From Devosia sp. Root436 (lineage in GTDB: Bacteria > Pseudomonadota > Alphaproteobacteria > Rhizobiales > Devosiaceae), in contig NZ_LMEM01000011.1 in NCBI RefSeq assembly GCF_001426345.1, forward strand, positions 1 to 64,000: a DNA stretch of 64,000 nucleotides, written 5' to 3'. Each line of letters begins with the position of its first letter. Position 1 is the first letter of the stretch. The position numbers and the translations under genes are program-made. Under the pieces are notes generated by a model. It was not told the DNA's origin. It worked only from the letters and a program-made list of their open reading frames with translations, and did not search any database. Positions 51,963 to 61,129 of the stretch are shown piece after piece.

Positions 51963-53171
51963 CTATCCGGGCTCGGGCAGGAGCAGTGTCGTCGGAAATC
52001 CGGGCAGCGTCCGCAGGCTCCAGCGCTGCGCCCGGCCCCGGCCGATAGCCTGGACTTTCCCGGCATGTTGCAATTGGCCCAGTGCCCGCTGGACGGTGCG
52101 GGCGCTGATATCGAGCACCAGTGCCAGCGCCGAACTCGACCACAGCTCGCCATCGGCCAGCAGGGCCATGATGGCGGCATTCTGGTCGTCGAGCGGAAAG
52201 GCCAGGACGGCCACGTCGCCGCTCCGGGGGATCAAGCGAAATCCGGCCAAAGTCGCGGATAGCCCGGCGCGCGGGGCGATGAGCTGGCGCAGCCGCGTGA
52301 TCTCGACGCGCAACCGGGCCCGGTGCGATTCATCGGCATGCCTGGCATGGAAGGCGCGCGCCAACAGGGTCTCCCTTGTAGCGTCACCCGGCCAGGCATC
52401 GCCCAGGGCGTGCAGCAGGGCAAAGAGCACCGGCCGCGTCGATAGCGGGATGATATCGCCACCCTGCCGCAACCCGTTGCGGGTCGCGTCGACAACGAGG
52501 ACGTCGGAGGCCAGCAGGGTTTCGACCTCGTCCAGCGAAATCGCCGTTTCGACGCCTCGCCGGCGCAGCAGTGCGGCCGGTCCTTCGAGCGACCGGCGCG
52601 CCGCATCCACCTCTGCGATCAGCGCTGGTATGCCCGACTGCCCCGCGGCCTGGCCGGCTCGCACCAGGGCCTGCCGGGCCAGCGCGACACGCAGCCGCCG
52701 AATATCCATGCCGGCGTGAACCAGCCAATAGGCGGCCCGCAAGGCCGGTGGCAGGCTTTCGGGTGCCAGCATCGCCAGTCCGTCCGCAGCGCGGTCGAGT
52801 CGGCCCAATAGAAGATGGCGGCGGGCCTGGATGATCCCGGCATGCGCCGCGTTCGCCACGTCGCCCCTGTGCAGGAGGATGGTCCGAGCCTCTTCCAGCT
52901 TCTCGGGGGGCCAGGCCAGGTCTCGGGAAACAAGGGCAATCTCGGCCTCGGCGAGGAGGCAGCGGGCGCGCGATACCGCCTCGCGCCTGCCAAAGCCCCG
53001 CGCTGCCTGCTTCAGCAGAGCCCGCGCCCGCGTGAAATCGCCCAGTTGCGACATGGCGATGCCCCGCAGCGCCAGGGCCTCCGGATCATCGCGCAGCGCT
53101 ACCCGATTGAGGGCACCGAGCACATCACCTGTCGCCAGCGCCAGGGCTGCCGCATTGAGAATGGAATCCAT
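51963..53171 (-). CDS. TPR-like protein with C-terminal winged-helix domain
   Basis: A 402-residue protein in three parts. Residues about 1-190 are Ala/Leu/Arg-rich helical repeats of TPR/MalT-like style. Residues about 200-330 resemble a SARP-type DNA-binding/BTAD region (SHRARLRVEITRLRQLIAPRAG). Residues about 340-400 form a winged helix (SSSALALVLDISARTVQRALGQLQHAGKVQAI). ATG 53171 is taken; a GTG at 53204 is also open and neither has a clear Shine-Dalgarno. It is convergent with the propeller gene with 3 bases between them. The overall domain order suggests a one-component regulator sensing a protein or small ligand through its helical repeats. Confidence 0.6.
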   Translation of the reverse strand: MDSILNAAALALATGDVLGALNRVALRDDPEALALRGIAMSQLGDFTRARALLKQAARGFGRREAVSRARCLLAEAEIALVSRDLAWPPEKLEEARTILLHRGDVANAAHAGIIQARRHLLLGRLDRAADGLAMLAPESLPPALRAAYWLVHAGMDIRRLRVALARQALVRAGQAAGQSGIPALIAEVDAARRSLEGPAALLRRRGVETAISLDEVETLLASDVLVVDATRNGLRQGGDIIPLSTRPVLFALLHALGDAWPGDATRETLLARAFHARHADESHRARLRVEITRLRQLIAPRAGLSATLAGFRLIPRSGDVAVLAFPLDDQNAAIMALLADGELWSSSALALVLDISARTVQRALGQLQHAGKVQAIGRGRAQRWSLRTLPGFPTTLLLPEPG

Positions 53172-53255
53172 CGGGTCCAGGCCAAGAGGAAGGCGTGAGA
53201 GCACACCATAGCGCCGAAACCGCTCAGCGACGAGGCGCGTGCCGCGAACCCGGCT

Positions 53256-55103
53256 CTACGGGGTCGCAGGCGGTTTGCGCTTGCGGATGGCCTTCGACAT
53301 GTTGCGCATGGAGCGCCCCAGAAAGGCCTGCCGCTCGCTTTCCTCGGTCAGGTTGGCGCTGCGCAGGCGCAGGATATCCTTGCGGGCGATCAGCCCGACC
53401 AGCACATGCGTCGCCGGATCGACCACCGGGATGCGGCCGAGATCGGCGGCAATCATCAGATCGGTGACCCGCCCAACCAGATCGTCGGGATGGGCGACGG
53501 TGACCGAGGCATCGGACACCAGATCATAGAGCGTCTGATCGGCATGGTCGCCTTCCGCCCGCCAGCGCAGGGCATCGGCGCGCGACACCATGCCGACCGG
53601 CACGCCGCCGGGCAGCACCACCGGATAGGAGCGGTGGGCATGTTCGGGCTGGCCGAAAAAGGCGGTGGCCTCGTTGATCGGCATTTCGGCCGGCAAGGTG
53701 TCGACCGTCTTGACCATGATCTCGAAGGCCCGCGTCAATTCGAAGGGATCGGTGCCGTATTCGCGGGTGATGTGACGGCCCCGCCGGGCGATCTTTTCGG
53801 TCAGGATCGAGCGGCGCAGCGCCAGTACGGTGAAGGCATAGGCCGCTACCGTGGCGGTGAACAGCGGGATCAGCAGGTGCACATTGCCGGTCAGCTCGAT
53901 GATGAACAGAGTGCTGGTCAGCGGTGCGCGCATGGTGCCGCCCATCATGCCGCCCATGCCCAGCAGTGCCCACAAAGCCGGATCACCGGGCAGCACCAGC
54001 CCCACGAGGTAGCCCAACGTGCCGCCAAGAATCAGCAGTGGCGCCAAGACGCCGCCCGAGGTGCCCGATGCCAGGGCCACCAGCCAGATCACGCCCTTGA
54101 CCAGGAGGATCGCGACGACGGCCTGGACCATCATATGGCCCGAGACGAGGCCGGCGATGACATCGTAACCGACGCCCAGCGCCCGTGGTTCGATCAGCCC
54201 GCCTAGCCCCACCACAAGCCCGCCGATGGCCGGCCACCACATCCAATGGATCGGCAACCGCTCGAAGGCGTCTTCGAGCTTGTAGAGCAGGTTGGTCAGC
54301 AGGCCCGATTGCAGACCCGACAGAATTCCCATGCCGGCGCAGAGCAGCAGCCCCCACCACGGCAGGTCGAACCCGACCTGCCTGGGAAACAGCGGCGCCG
54401 CATCGAACATCAGGGGGCGCCAGCTCATCGAGACCATGGCGGCCACGGCGACCGGAATGAAGCTGCGGGGCTTCCATTCGAACAGCAGCAGCTCCACCGC
54501 CAGCAGCACCGCGGCCATCGGCGTGCCGAAAATCGCGGTCATGCCGGCGGCGGCGCCCGCAACCAGCAGCGTCTTGCGCTCGGCGGCGCTCAGATGGAAC
54601 AGTTGCGCAAAGAGCGAGCCTATGGCGCCGCCGGTCATGATGATCGGGCCTTCGGCGCCGAACGGGCCGCCGCTGCCGATCGAAATGGCGGAGGACAAAG
54701 GCTTGAGCACCGCCACCTTGGGCGACATGAGGCTGCCCCCGATCAGGATCGCCTCGATGGCCTCGGGAATGCCGTGGCCGCGGATTTTCTCGGAGCCGAA
54801 CCGCGCCATCAGCCCGATCACCAGCCCGCCGCAGACCGGCGCAAGCACCATCCAGGGCGAGCGCGTCACTGTCCCCATATCCAGCGGGACCAGGCTGAAC
54901 TTGCCCAGCCAGATCAGGTTGGACACGATGGCGATCAAATCCACCAGCAGCCACGCCGCCACGGAGGCCGCGGTCCCGATGACCACCGCCATGCCGATCA
55001 ACAGCAGAACCCGCTTGTCCGTGGTGAAATCGGCCAGCCCGCGGGGTGCGGCTGCACCATGCCCGGATGCGCCGGTTCGGGTGGCTGTGGCGCGGTCCTG
55101 CAT
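53256..55103 (-). CDS. ClC-family chloride channel/antiporter with CBS domains
   Basis: A 615-residue protein. The membrane part (about 30-440) has the ClC filters SIGSGGPFGAEGPIIM (the GxEGP gating glutamate is present), ASGTSGGVLAPLLILGG and GMMGGTMRAPLTS. Two CBS domains follow (about 470-590), ending in a basic tail RKRKPP. Note GSGGP where many ClCs have GSGIP. It should move chloride or another anion in exchange for or together with protons. ATG 55103 is preferred, following AAGGA. Divergent from a MarR gene. Confidence 0.87.
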   Translation of the reverse strand: MQDRATATRTGASGHGAAAPRGLADFTTDKRVLLLIGMAVVIGTAASVAAWLLVDLIAIVSNLIWLGKFSLVPLDMGTVTRSPWMVLAPVCGGLVIGLMARFGSEKIRGHGIPEAIEAILIGGSLMSPKVAVLKPLSSAISIGSGGPFGAEGPIIMTGGAIGSLFAQLFHLSAAERKTLLVAGAAAGMTAIFGTPMAAVLLAVELLLFEWKPRSFIPVAVAAMVSMSWRPLMFDAAPLFPRQVGFDLPWWGLLLCAGMGILSGLQSGLLTNLLYKLEDAFERLPIHWMWWPAIGGLVVGLGGLIEPRALGVGYDVIAGLVSGHMMVQAVVAILLVKGVIWLVALASGTSGGVLAPLLILGGTLGYLVGLVLPGDPALWALLGMGGMMGGTMRAPLTSTLFIIELTGNVHLLIPLFTATVAAYAFTVLALRRSILTEKIARRGRHITREYGTDPFELTRAFEIMVKTVDTLPAEMPINEATAFFGQPEHAHRSYPVVLPGGVPVGMVSRADALRWRAEGDHADQTLYDLVSDASVTVAHPDDLVGRVTDLMIAADLGRIPVVDPATHVLVGLIARKDILRLRSANLTEESERQAFLGRSMRNMSKAIRKRKPPATP

Positions 55104-55150
55104 GTAACGTCCTTGCTGCGGCCCAAAGGGCGGAAATGATGCGCGCCGAT

Positions 55151-55169
55151 TATATCGTATTACGATATA
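55151..55169. promoter_or_regulatory. Perfect 9-bp inverted repeat, probable MarR operator
   Basis: tatatcgta (55151-55159), one base, tacgatata (55161-55169). It is a perfect palindrome in the 97-base region between the divergent ClC and MarR genes and includes TATA-like -10 sequences for both. A bound MarR dimer could repress both genes. Confidence 0.65.
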
Positions 55170-55200
55170 ATACAATCCCGCTCAGAAGGAGCAGCCAAGT

Positions 55201-55629
55201 TTGAGTGAGACCCAGCCCGAGCGACTGAGCCAGACCGATTATGAGGTTCTGGCCAATTTCAGATATGCGCTGCGGCAGTTTACCGCCTTCAGCACCCGCG
55301 CCGCCCAGGCGGCCGGTCTGCCGCCCCAGCAACATCAGGCGCTGCTGGCGATCAAGGGACATGCCCAAGCGGAAGCGATGACCATCGGCGTGCTGGCCGA
55401 ACGGCTGCTCATCGCCCCGCAAACCGCCACCGAACTGGTCAATCGTCTGGCCGAGGCCGGCCTGGCCGAGCGCGTGGCCGATCCCCACGACCGCCGACGC
55501 CACGCCCTGGCGCTGTCGGCAAAGGCCGAGTCCCTGCTCAATTCGATGACCCTGGTTCACCTGCGCGAGTTGCAGCAACTGGCCCCCAGCCTGGTTGAAC
55601 TGCTGCAGGTGCTCAACCGCGCCGATTGA
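55201..55629 (+). CDS. MarR-family regulator
   Basis: A 142-residue MarR protein: RYALRQFTAFSTRAAQAAGLPPQQHQALLAIKGH, recognition segment LIAPQTATELVNRLAEAGLAERV and the wing DPHDRRRHALALSAKA. The start codon is TTG at 55201 with AAGGAG about 9 bases upstream. It is divergent from the ClC channel and overlaps its promoter region. It likely controls the channel and itself through the palindrome at 55151. Confidence 0.85.
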   Translation: MSETQPERLSQTDYEVLANFRYALRQFTAFSTRAAQAAGLPPQQHQALLAIKGHAQAEAMTIGVLAERLLIAPQTATELVNRLAEAGLAERVADPHDRRRHALALSAKAESLLNSMTLVHLRELQQLAPSLVELLQVLNRAD

Positions 55630-55758
55630 GGGCGGCAGGGAGCCGGCGGCTTCCGACATTCGAGGCGCGGCCCGGCGAAGGCTTGGCGATATCAGTGCGG
55701 TGGGTGACATGACTGCGCTGTTGGCGGGGATATTCAAGCAAGCGCGCAGGCAAACGCA

Positions 55759-55791
55759 AACCGGCGCCGCTTCATGAGGGCGGCGCCGGTT
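55759..55791 (-). terminator. Hairpin terminator of the second Tct operon
   Basis: aaccggcgccg (55759-55769) pairs perfectly with cggcgccggtt (55781-55791) across 11 bases, 26 bases beyond the tctC stop. On the minus strand it is followed by ttgcgtttgcc, which is moderately T-rich. It probably ends the leftward operon and may also block readthrough from the MarR gene. Confidence 0.65.
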
Positions 55792-55816
55792 GCTCAGGTT
55801 GACGGCGGTGAAACGA

Positions 55817-56791
55817 TCAGGTCGCCTGCACCAGGCCGGCCTCGACCAGCGGCCGGATCGATTCGATCTCGCGGTGCATCTCCGCACGCATTTCTTCGGG
55901 CGTATTGGCCACCGCAGTCAGGCCGAGCGAAGCCAGCTTTTCCTGGGCTGCGGGCGTTTCGGTCCATGCCTTGATGGTAGCATTGAGCTTGTTGACGATG
56001 TCGGCAGGCATGTCCTTGGGGCCTACGGCGCCAAACCACAGGGTCTGCTCATAGCCGTCGATACCCTGTTCAGCCACGGTCTGAACCTCGGGAAGTTCCG
56101 GAATCCGCGCCGCAGTGGTGACGGCAATGGCGCGGATCGCATTCGCCTGGATATGGGGAACGTAGTTCGATGGCGCATCGAGGGCAAAGTGGATGTGCCC
56201 ACCCAGCAGATCGGCCACGAGCGGTGCCGAGCCCTTGTAGGGAATGTGGTTGACCTCTATGCCGGCCATCTGCCCGAGGATGGCGGCGGCGATATGCCCC
56301 TTGGTCCCCGCGCCTGGATTGCCGATATTCACCTGGCCGGGATTGGCCTTGGCATAGGCGATGAGGTCCTGAACCGTCGTCGCCGGGGCCGACATGCTGC
56401 CACTCAGCAATGCAGGGCTTTCACAGACGATGGTGATCGGGGCGAAATCCACTTCCGGATCGTAGGCCAGATTGGTCTGCACCACCTTGTTGGCCGCTAG
56501 GGGCGCACTGCCGGTGACCATGATCGTATAGCCATCGGGCGCGGAGCGCGCGAGCCGGCTGCCTGCAATGGCCCCAGATGCACCCGGATGGTTCTCGACG
56601 ACGAATTGCTGGCCATATTGCGCCGTCAGTTCATCGGCAACCAGTCGCGCGATGATATCGCTGGTGCCGCCGGCCGGATAGGCCGAGATCACCACCCCGG
56701 TCTTGCTGGGCCAGTCGTCGCCCCGCGCCAGCCCCGTCGATGCCAGTACCGCGGCAGTGCCGCCGAGCACCATGAATTCCCGTCTCTTCAT
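55817..56791 (-). CDS. Second tripartite transporter binding protein TctC
   Basis: A 324-residue Bug/TctC-type periplasmic protein. It has a signal peptide with twin-arginine-like start MKRREFMVLGGTAAVLAS, the loop SAYPAGGTSDIIARLVADEL and NHPGASGAIAGSRLARSAPDG. NIGNPGAGTKGHIAAAILGQMAGIEVNHIPYKGS is a strong family match. It is the last gene of the leftward operon, separated by 126 bases from the NTF2-like gene. The substrate is presumably a carboxylate degraded by the upstream aldehyde dehydrogenase/SDR/aldolase genes. Confidence 0.88.
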   Translation of the reverse strand: MKRREFMVLGGTAAVLASTGLARGDDWPSKTGVVISAYPAGGTSDIIARLVADELTAQYGQQFVVENHPGASGAIAGSRLARSAPDGYTIMVTGSAPLAANKVVQTNLAYDPEVDFAPITIVCESPALLSGSMSAPATTVQDLIAYAKANPGQVNIGNPGAGTKGHIAAAILGQMAGIEVNHIPYKGSAPLVADLLGGHIHFALDAPSNYVPHIQANAIRAIAVTTAARIPELPEVQTVAEQGIDGYEQTLWFGAVGPKDMPADIVNKLNATIKAWTETPAAQEKLASLGLTAVANTPEEMRAEMHREIESIRPLVEAGLVQAT

Positions 56792-56917
56792 TGTCGTCTC
56801 CTCCCTCTACGTGATCGAATTGGTTGTCTCTAACGCCCTTCGATATCGACATGAGTAAGGCCACACCTGGCGGCACGAAAGCGAGGACTGGCTGCATTCC
56901 GCCTCTTGGAACGCCGG

Positions 56918-57541
56918 CTAGCCGATACCGGTGAGCCAACGGTCCTGCTCGGCGTGAAAGGCGTCGAGTTGGGCGGGCTGGTCGTCCCCCAGCAGCTGCT
57001 GGCTGACCTTCACGCCGCGCGTGTGCTGGATATAGGTCAGGAACTTATAGGACGGGCGCATCGCCGCCAGCAGCGACCAGTCCAGCGGCATGGCTTGGGA
57101 CGGGTTGACCGGTTTCATCACGTCGCGCTCGAAAAGCACTTCGAAAGTCAGCAGCTTCCAGCCCTCGGCCTCCCGCACGGCGCGGGAAAAGAACCGGCAG
57201 AAGACGTGGAAATCGACCTCCACACCCTCGATCTGCGCGCGATTGAAGATCATGGCCGGACTCTCCACGGTCGCCCGGTCGCCCTCCACCCGGGCAAAGG
57301 CCGGGAAGACCCAGTGCTTGCTGTTGCCGGTGCCGCTCATCCATTTGCGCGTGGCCGCCACATAGGCTTCCCCGCCCTGCCCGTCATACCAGCTGGTGCG
57401 GATATAGGCGTCGCGGTGGAAGCATGCGCTCATCACGTCGAACCGGCGCTGGTCGCGGGCAAAACGCTCGCGCCGCACCAGATCGAAAAGCTCTTCCCGG
57501 TCGAGCAGGCTCTGCAGGCGCGTCTCATTGTCCTGATTCAT
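56918..57541 (-). CDS. NTF2/SnoaL-like protein
   Basis: A 207-residue protein with the cone-like NTF2 fold: N-terminal helices LDREELFDLVRRERFARDQRRFDVMSACFHRDAYIRTSW, then strands with HVFCRFFSRAVREAEGWKLLTFEVLFERD. Related proteins include dioxygenase small subunits, scytalone dehydratase and SnoaL. No catalytic pair can be asserted. It lies between tctA and tctC of the operon, an unusual slot, and probably acts on the imported compound. ATG 57541 chosen with GGGGAT upstream; an ATG at 57562 is also open. Confidence 0.68.
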   Translation of the reverse strand: MNQDNETRLQSLLDREELFDLVRRERFARDQRRFDVMSACFHRDAYIRTSWYDGQGGEAYVAATRKWMSGTGNSKHWVFPAFARVEGDRATVESPAMIFNRAQIEGVEVDFHVFCRFFSRAVREAEGWKLLTFEVLFERDVMKPVNPSQAMPLDWSLLAAMRPSYKFLTYIQHTRGVKVSQQLLGDDQPAQLDAFHAEQDRWLTGIG

Positions 57542-57566
57542 GGGTATCCCCTGGTTGGGCATGGTG

Positions 57567-59072
57567 TCAGTCAGCTTCCTGCAAACCCTCCTCGCGCACC
57601 CGCCGGAAGCGGGGCGAGACGATCGACAGGAGCAGCACGGCGGCGACGATCAGCGTGCCGAGGCTGAGCGGGCTGGTGAAGAAGACGCTGGCATCGCCAT
57701 GCGACAACATCAGCGTCCGGCGCAGGTATTCTTCCGCCATGGGGCCCAGGATCAAAGCCAGGATAAGCGGCGCGGGCTCGGCCCCCACCTTGCGGAAGAA
57801 ATATCCCAGCAGGCCGAACAGGGCCATCATGTAGACATCGAAGACGCTGTTGTTGATGGAATAGACCCCGATCGTGGTGAAGACGCAGATCATCGGGAAC
57901 AGGAAGCGATAGGGCACCGAGATCAGCTTGGCCCACATCCCGACCAGAGGCAGGTTGAGGATCAGCAGCATGAGATTGCCGATCCACATCGAGACGACCA
58001 GGCCCCAGAACAGAGCCGGTTGCTGCGTCAGGATATCGGGGCCGGGCTGCACGCCCTGAATGATCAGCGCACCGATCATCAATGCCATCGTCGCCGTGCC
58101 CGGCAGGCCAAGCGTCAGCATGGGGATGAACGACGTTTGCGCCGCGGCATTGTTCGCCGCTTCAGGTCCGGCAACGCCCTCGATCGCTCCCTTGCCGAAT
58201 TCCTCGGGGTGACGGGAGAGTTTCTTTTCGAGCGCATAGGAGGAGAATGACGCCAGCAGCAGGCCGGCGCCCGGCAGAACACCGAGCAAAACGCCGAGCC
58301 CGGTACCACGCACGATCGGGCCGGACATCCGCTTCCAGTCTTCGCGGGAAGGGAACAGCCCCTTGACCGCCGCTACGCCCGCCGACCGGGTGCGCTCGGT
58401 TTCGAGATTGGCCAGCACGTCGCCAAGGCCGAAGATGCCGGTGGCGACGACGACGAAGTTCAACCCGTCGAGCAGGTTGGGCGAGCCGAATGTATAGCGC
58501 GCGGCGCCCGAATTGACATCGGTGCCGATCATGCCGAGCAGCATGCCGAACAGCGCCATGCCGAAGGCGGTCAGCAGCGAGCCGCTGGTCAGCACCATCG
58601 AGGTGACGAGGCCGAGCACGATCAATGAGAAATATTCGGTCGGGCCGAAGGTGAGCGCGAAACTCGCCAATAGCGGGGCCGCGATGACGATGAACAGCGT
58701 GCCCACCGTACCGGCGAAGAAGCTGCCGATTGCAGCGGCGGCAAGGGCCCTTCCGGCGCGGCCCTGCTTGGCCATTTCGTGCCCGTCGAGGGTCGTGACC
58801 ACCGACGATGCCTCACCCGGCAGGTTCATCAGGATGGCCGTGGTCGAGCCGCCGTACTGGGTCCCGTAGAAGATACCCGCCAGCATGATCAGCGCGGTAT
58901 CGACCGGCAGGCCGAAGGTGAAGGGCAGTAGCATCGAGATGGTCGCGATGGCGCCGACCCCGGGCAACACGCCCACCGCCGTTCCGAGCAGGACGCCAAA
59001 GAAGCAATAGATGAAGTTGGAGAAGGTGGTGGCCGTTGCAAAACCGAGCATCAGCCCGCTGAAGATATCCAT
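57567..59072 (-). CDS. Second tripartite transporter large permease TctA
   Basis: A 501-residue polytopic permease of the TctA family with [26 protein letters not shown] near residue 32, [36 protein letters not shown], and [26 protein letters not shown] 59072 follows GGAGAAG. It works with the TctB encoded 19 bases upstream and the TctC at the end of the operon. Confidence 0.88.
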   Translation of the reverse strand: MDIFSGLMLGFATATTFSNFIYCFFGVLLGTAVGVLPGVGAIATISMLLPFTFGLPVDTALIMLAGIFYGTQYGGSTTAILMNLPGEASSVVTTLDGHEMAKQGRAGRALAAAAIGSFFAGTVGTLFIVIAAPLLASFALTFGPTEYFSLIVLGLVTSMVLTSGSLLTAFGMALFGMLLGMIGTDVNSGAARYTFGSPNLLDGLNFVVVATGIFGLGDVLANLETERTRSAGVAAVKGLFPSREDWKRMSGPIVRGTGLGVLLGVLPGAGLLLASFSSYALEKKLSRHPEEFGKGAIEGVAGPEAANNAAAQTSFIPMLTLGLPGTATMALMIGALIIQGVQPGPDILTQQPALFWGLVVSMWIGNLMLLILNLPLVGMWAKLISVPYRFLFPMICVFTTIGVYSINNSVFDVYMMALFGLLGYFFRKVGAEPAPLILALILGPMAEEYLRRTLMLSHGDASVFFTSPLSLGTLIVAAVLLLSIVSPRFRRVREEGLQEAD

Positions 59073-59091
59073 GTCGAACTTCTCCGATGTC

Positions 59092-59553
59092 CTAGACGCC
59101 CAATGCCGGTAGCCACGATCCGGCAATCGGGATCGGCAGACCCAGCAATTTGACGAAAACGAGGGCGCAAACCGCCGAGAAGGCCGCCGCGCCGGCCGTC
59201 GCCTTCCAGCTCAACTGGAAACCCACGCTTGCCGTGGCCGCACCGACCGTCAGCAGCATGACTGCAAGCGGCAGGCCCAGCTTCTCCACCAGCAGGCCGA
59301 ACAGCGCGACCGCACCGGGCACGATGAGCAAAGGCAGCCACCTCGCGGAGGTGATTTCTTCCGACGCTGCAAGCCGCGCACGCACCAATATGGCAATGCC
59401 GGTCAATCCCAGCAGCGTCGCGATGATCACCGGGAAAAATCCCGGCCCCATCCGGCCGGCGCTGCCAAAAGGATATTGCACCGCCATCAGCAGGGCGATG
59501 CCGCCGATCACGGCAAACAGGCCCCCCAAGGCGGTATCCTGACTTATCTTCAT
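59092..59553 (-). CDS. Second tripartite transporter small permease TctB
   Basis: A 153-residue protein with four hydrophobic segments. FAVIGGIALLMAVQYPFGSAGRMGPGFFPVIIATLLGLTGIAIL matches the TctB N-terminal region. It is encoded directly before tctA, 42 bases after the aldehyde dehydrogenase gene, so transport and oxidation genes share one transcript. Confidence 0.83.
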   Translation of the reverse strand: MKISQDTALGGLFAVIGGIALLMAVQYPFGSAGRMGPGFFPVIIATLLGLTGIAILVRARLAASEEITSARWLPLLIVPGAVALFGLLVEKLGLPLAVMLLTVGAATASVGFQLSWKATAGAAAFSAVCALVFVKLLGLPIPIAGSWLPALGV

Positions 59554-59595
59554 CTGCTCCCCCTAAATCTTCATTCTCGAAGTATCGATATGCTG

Positions 59596-61011
59596 TCAGC
59601 CGAGCACGGCCTTGACCTCGAGATATTCCCGGAAGCCAAACACGCCGAATTCCCGCCCATTGCCCGACTGCTTGTAGCCCCCGAAGGGCAGACTCCTGTC
59701 GAAGGCCGCGCCATTGAGATAGACGCGCCCCGCCCTGATCCGCCTGGCCAGCTTGCGCGCCCGCTCCGGGTCTTTTGATTGCACAAACCCGGCCAGGCCG
59801 AACGGGGTATCGTTGGCGATCTCGATGGCCTCGTCCTCGGTTTCGTAGCCGATGATGGACAGCACCGGGCCAAAGATTTCTTCCCGCGCAATCCGCATCT
59901 GTGGCGTGACATCACCGAAGACGGTCGGACGCACATAATAGCCCCGGTTCAGTTCTACCGGGCGACCCGGTCCGCCCGCGACCAGCGTCGCGCCTTCGTC
60001 GATGCCGGCCTGGATGAGGCCTTGTACCTTGTCGAACTGTGCCTGGCTGACCAGCGGCCCCATGGTCGAAGCCGGATCGAGCGGGTCGCCCAGCCGGATG
60101 CTCGCAATGGCCGCCTGCGCGGCCTCGAAGGCCGCCTCCCGCTGCGAGCGATGCACGAGCATGCGGGTCGGCGACTGGCAGTTCTGGCCGGCATTGGTGT
60201 TGCAGGCATGGACCCCGGCAATGACCGACGATCGGATATCGGCATCGCTGAGGATGATATTGGCCGACTTGCCGCCCAGTTCCTGCGCCACCCGCTTGAC
60301 CGTATCGGCAGCCAGCTTGGCGACCCTGATGCCGGCAGCGGTCGAGCCGGTGAACGAGACCATGTCGATATCCTTGTGGGCGGCGATGGCCTCGCCCACC
60401 GTCGGCCCATCGCCATTCACTAGGTTGAAGACGCCCGGGGGCAGCCCGGCATCGTCGATGACCTCGGCCAGCAGCATGGCGCTGAGCGGGGCGAGCTCAC
60501 TGGGCTTGACGACCACGGTGCAGCCGGTCGCAATTGCCGGGGCCACCTTGGAGGCGACCTGGTTGAGCGGCCAGTTCCAGGGGGTGATCAGCCCACAGAC
60601 GCCGATCGGCTCGTGCCGCACAATGCCGGCGCCCATACGCTCTTCGAACGGGAAGTCGGCCAGGACGCGCGCGGCCTCTTCGAAATGGAAGAGTGCGACC
60701 GTGGCCTGTCGTTCGGTCGCAAAGGTGATGGGTGCACCCATTTCGAGCGTCATGGTGTGGGCCAGTTCGGGCAAGCGGGCCCGGAACCCTTCGATGATCC
60801 TCGCCAGCCAGGCGAGACGCTGTTCGACACTCGTTTCGGAATAGGTGATGAAGGCGGCACGCGCGGCCGCTACGGCCCGGTCCACATCCTGGGTCGAGCC
60901 CAGGCTGATGCGGGCGAAGGTTTCCTCGGTCGCAGGATTGACGACACCCAGGGTCGATGGCACGGCCGGGTCCACCCAGCCGCCATCGATATAGAATTTC
61001 AGCTTGTCCAT
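59596..61011 (-). CDS. NAD(P)-dependent aldehyde dehydrogenase
   Basis: A 471-residue aldehyde dehydrogenase. Features: TPWNWPLNQVASKVAPAIATGC near residue 140, the glycine-rich FTGSTAAGIRVAKLAA, catalytic glutamate in QELGGKSANIIL, catalytic cysteine in NTNAGQNCQSPTR, and IFGPVLSIIGYE. The active site is complete. The substrate is unknown; the operon with an SDR, an HpcH/HpaI aldolase and a Tct transporter suggests that it oxidises an aldehyde released by an aldol cleavage. Confidence 0.88.
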   Translation of the reverse strand: MDKLKFYIDGGWVDPAVPSTLGVVNPATEETFARISLGSTQDVDRAVAAARAAFITYSETSVEQRLAWLARIIEGFRARLPELAHTMTLEMGAPITFATERQATVALFHFEEAARVLADFPFEERMGAGIVRHEPIGVCGLITPWNWPLNQVASKVAPAIATGCTVVVKPSELAPLSAMLLAEVIDDAGLPPGVFNLVNGDGPTVGEAIAAHKDIDMVSFTGSTAAGIRVAKLAADTVKRVAQELGGKSANIILSDADIRSSVIAGVHACNTNAGQNCQSPTRMLVHRSQREAAFEAAQAAIASIRLGDPLDPASTMGPLVSQAQFDKVQGLIQAGIDEGATLVAGGPGRPVELNRGYYVRPTVFGDVTPQMRIAREEIFGPVLSIIGYETEDEAIEIANDTPFGLAGFVQSKDPERARKLARRIRAGRVYLNGAAFDRSLPFGGYKQSGNGREFGVFGFREYLEVKAVLG

Positions 61012-61129
61012 CGGTTTCCGCTCATTGTCGGCGCGCTGCCGCGCGGCTGGTTCGTTCGCTACCGTAGTGGATCATGCCTGCCTCCCGACAACTTTCCTGC
61101 AGAGCGTTCCGTCAGGCGAAGTCGGAGGT

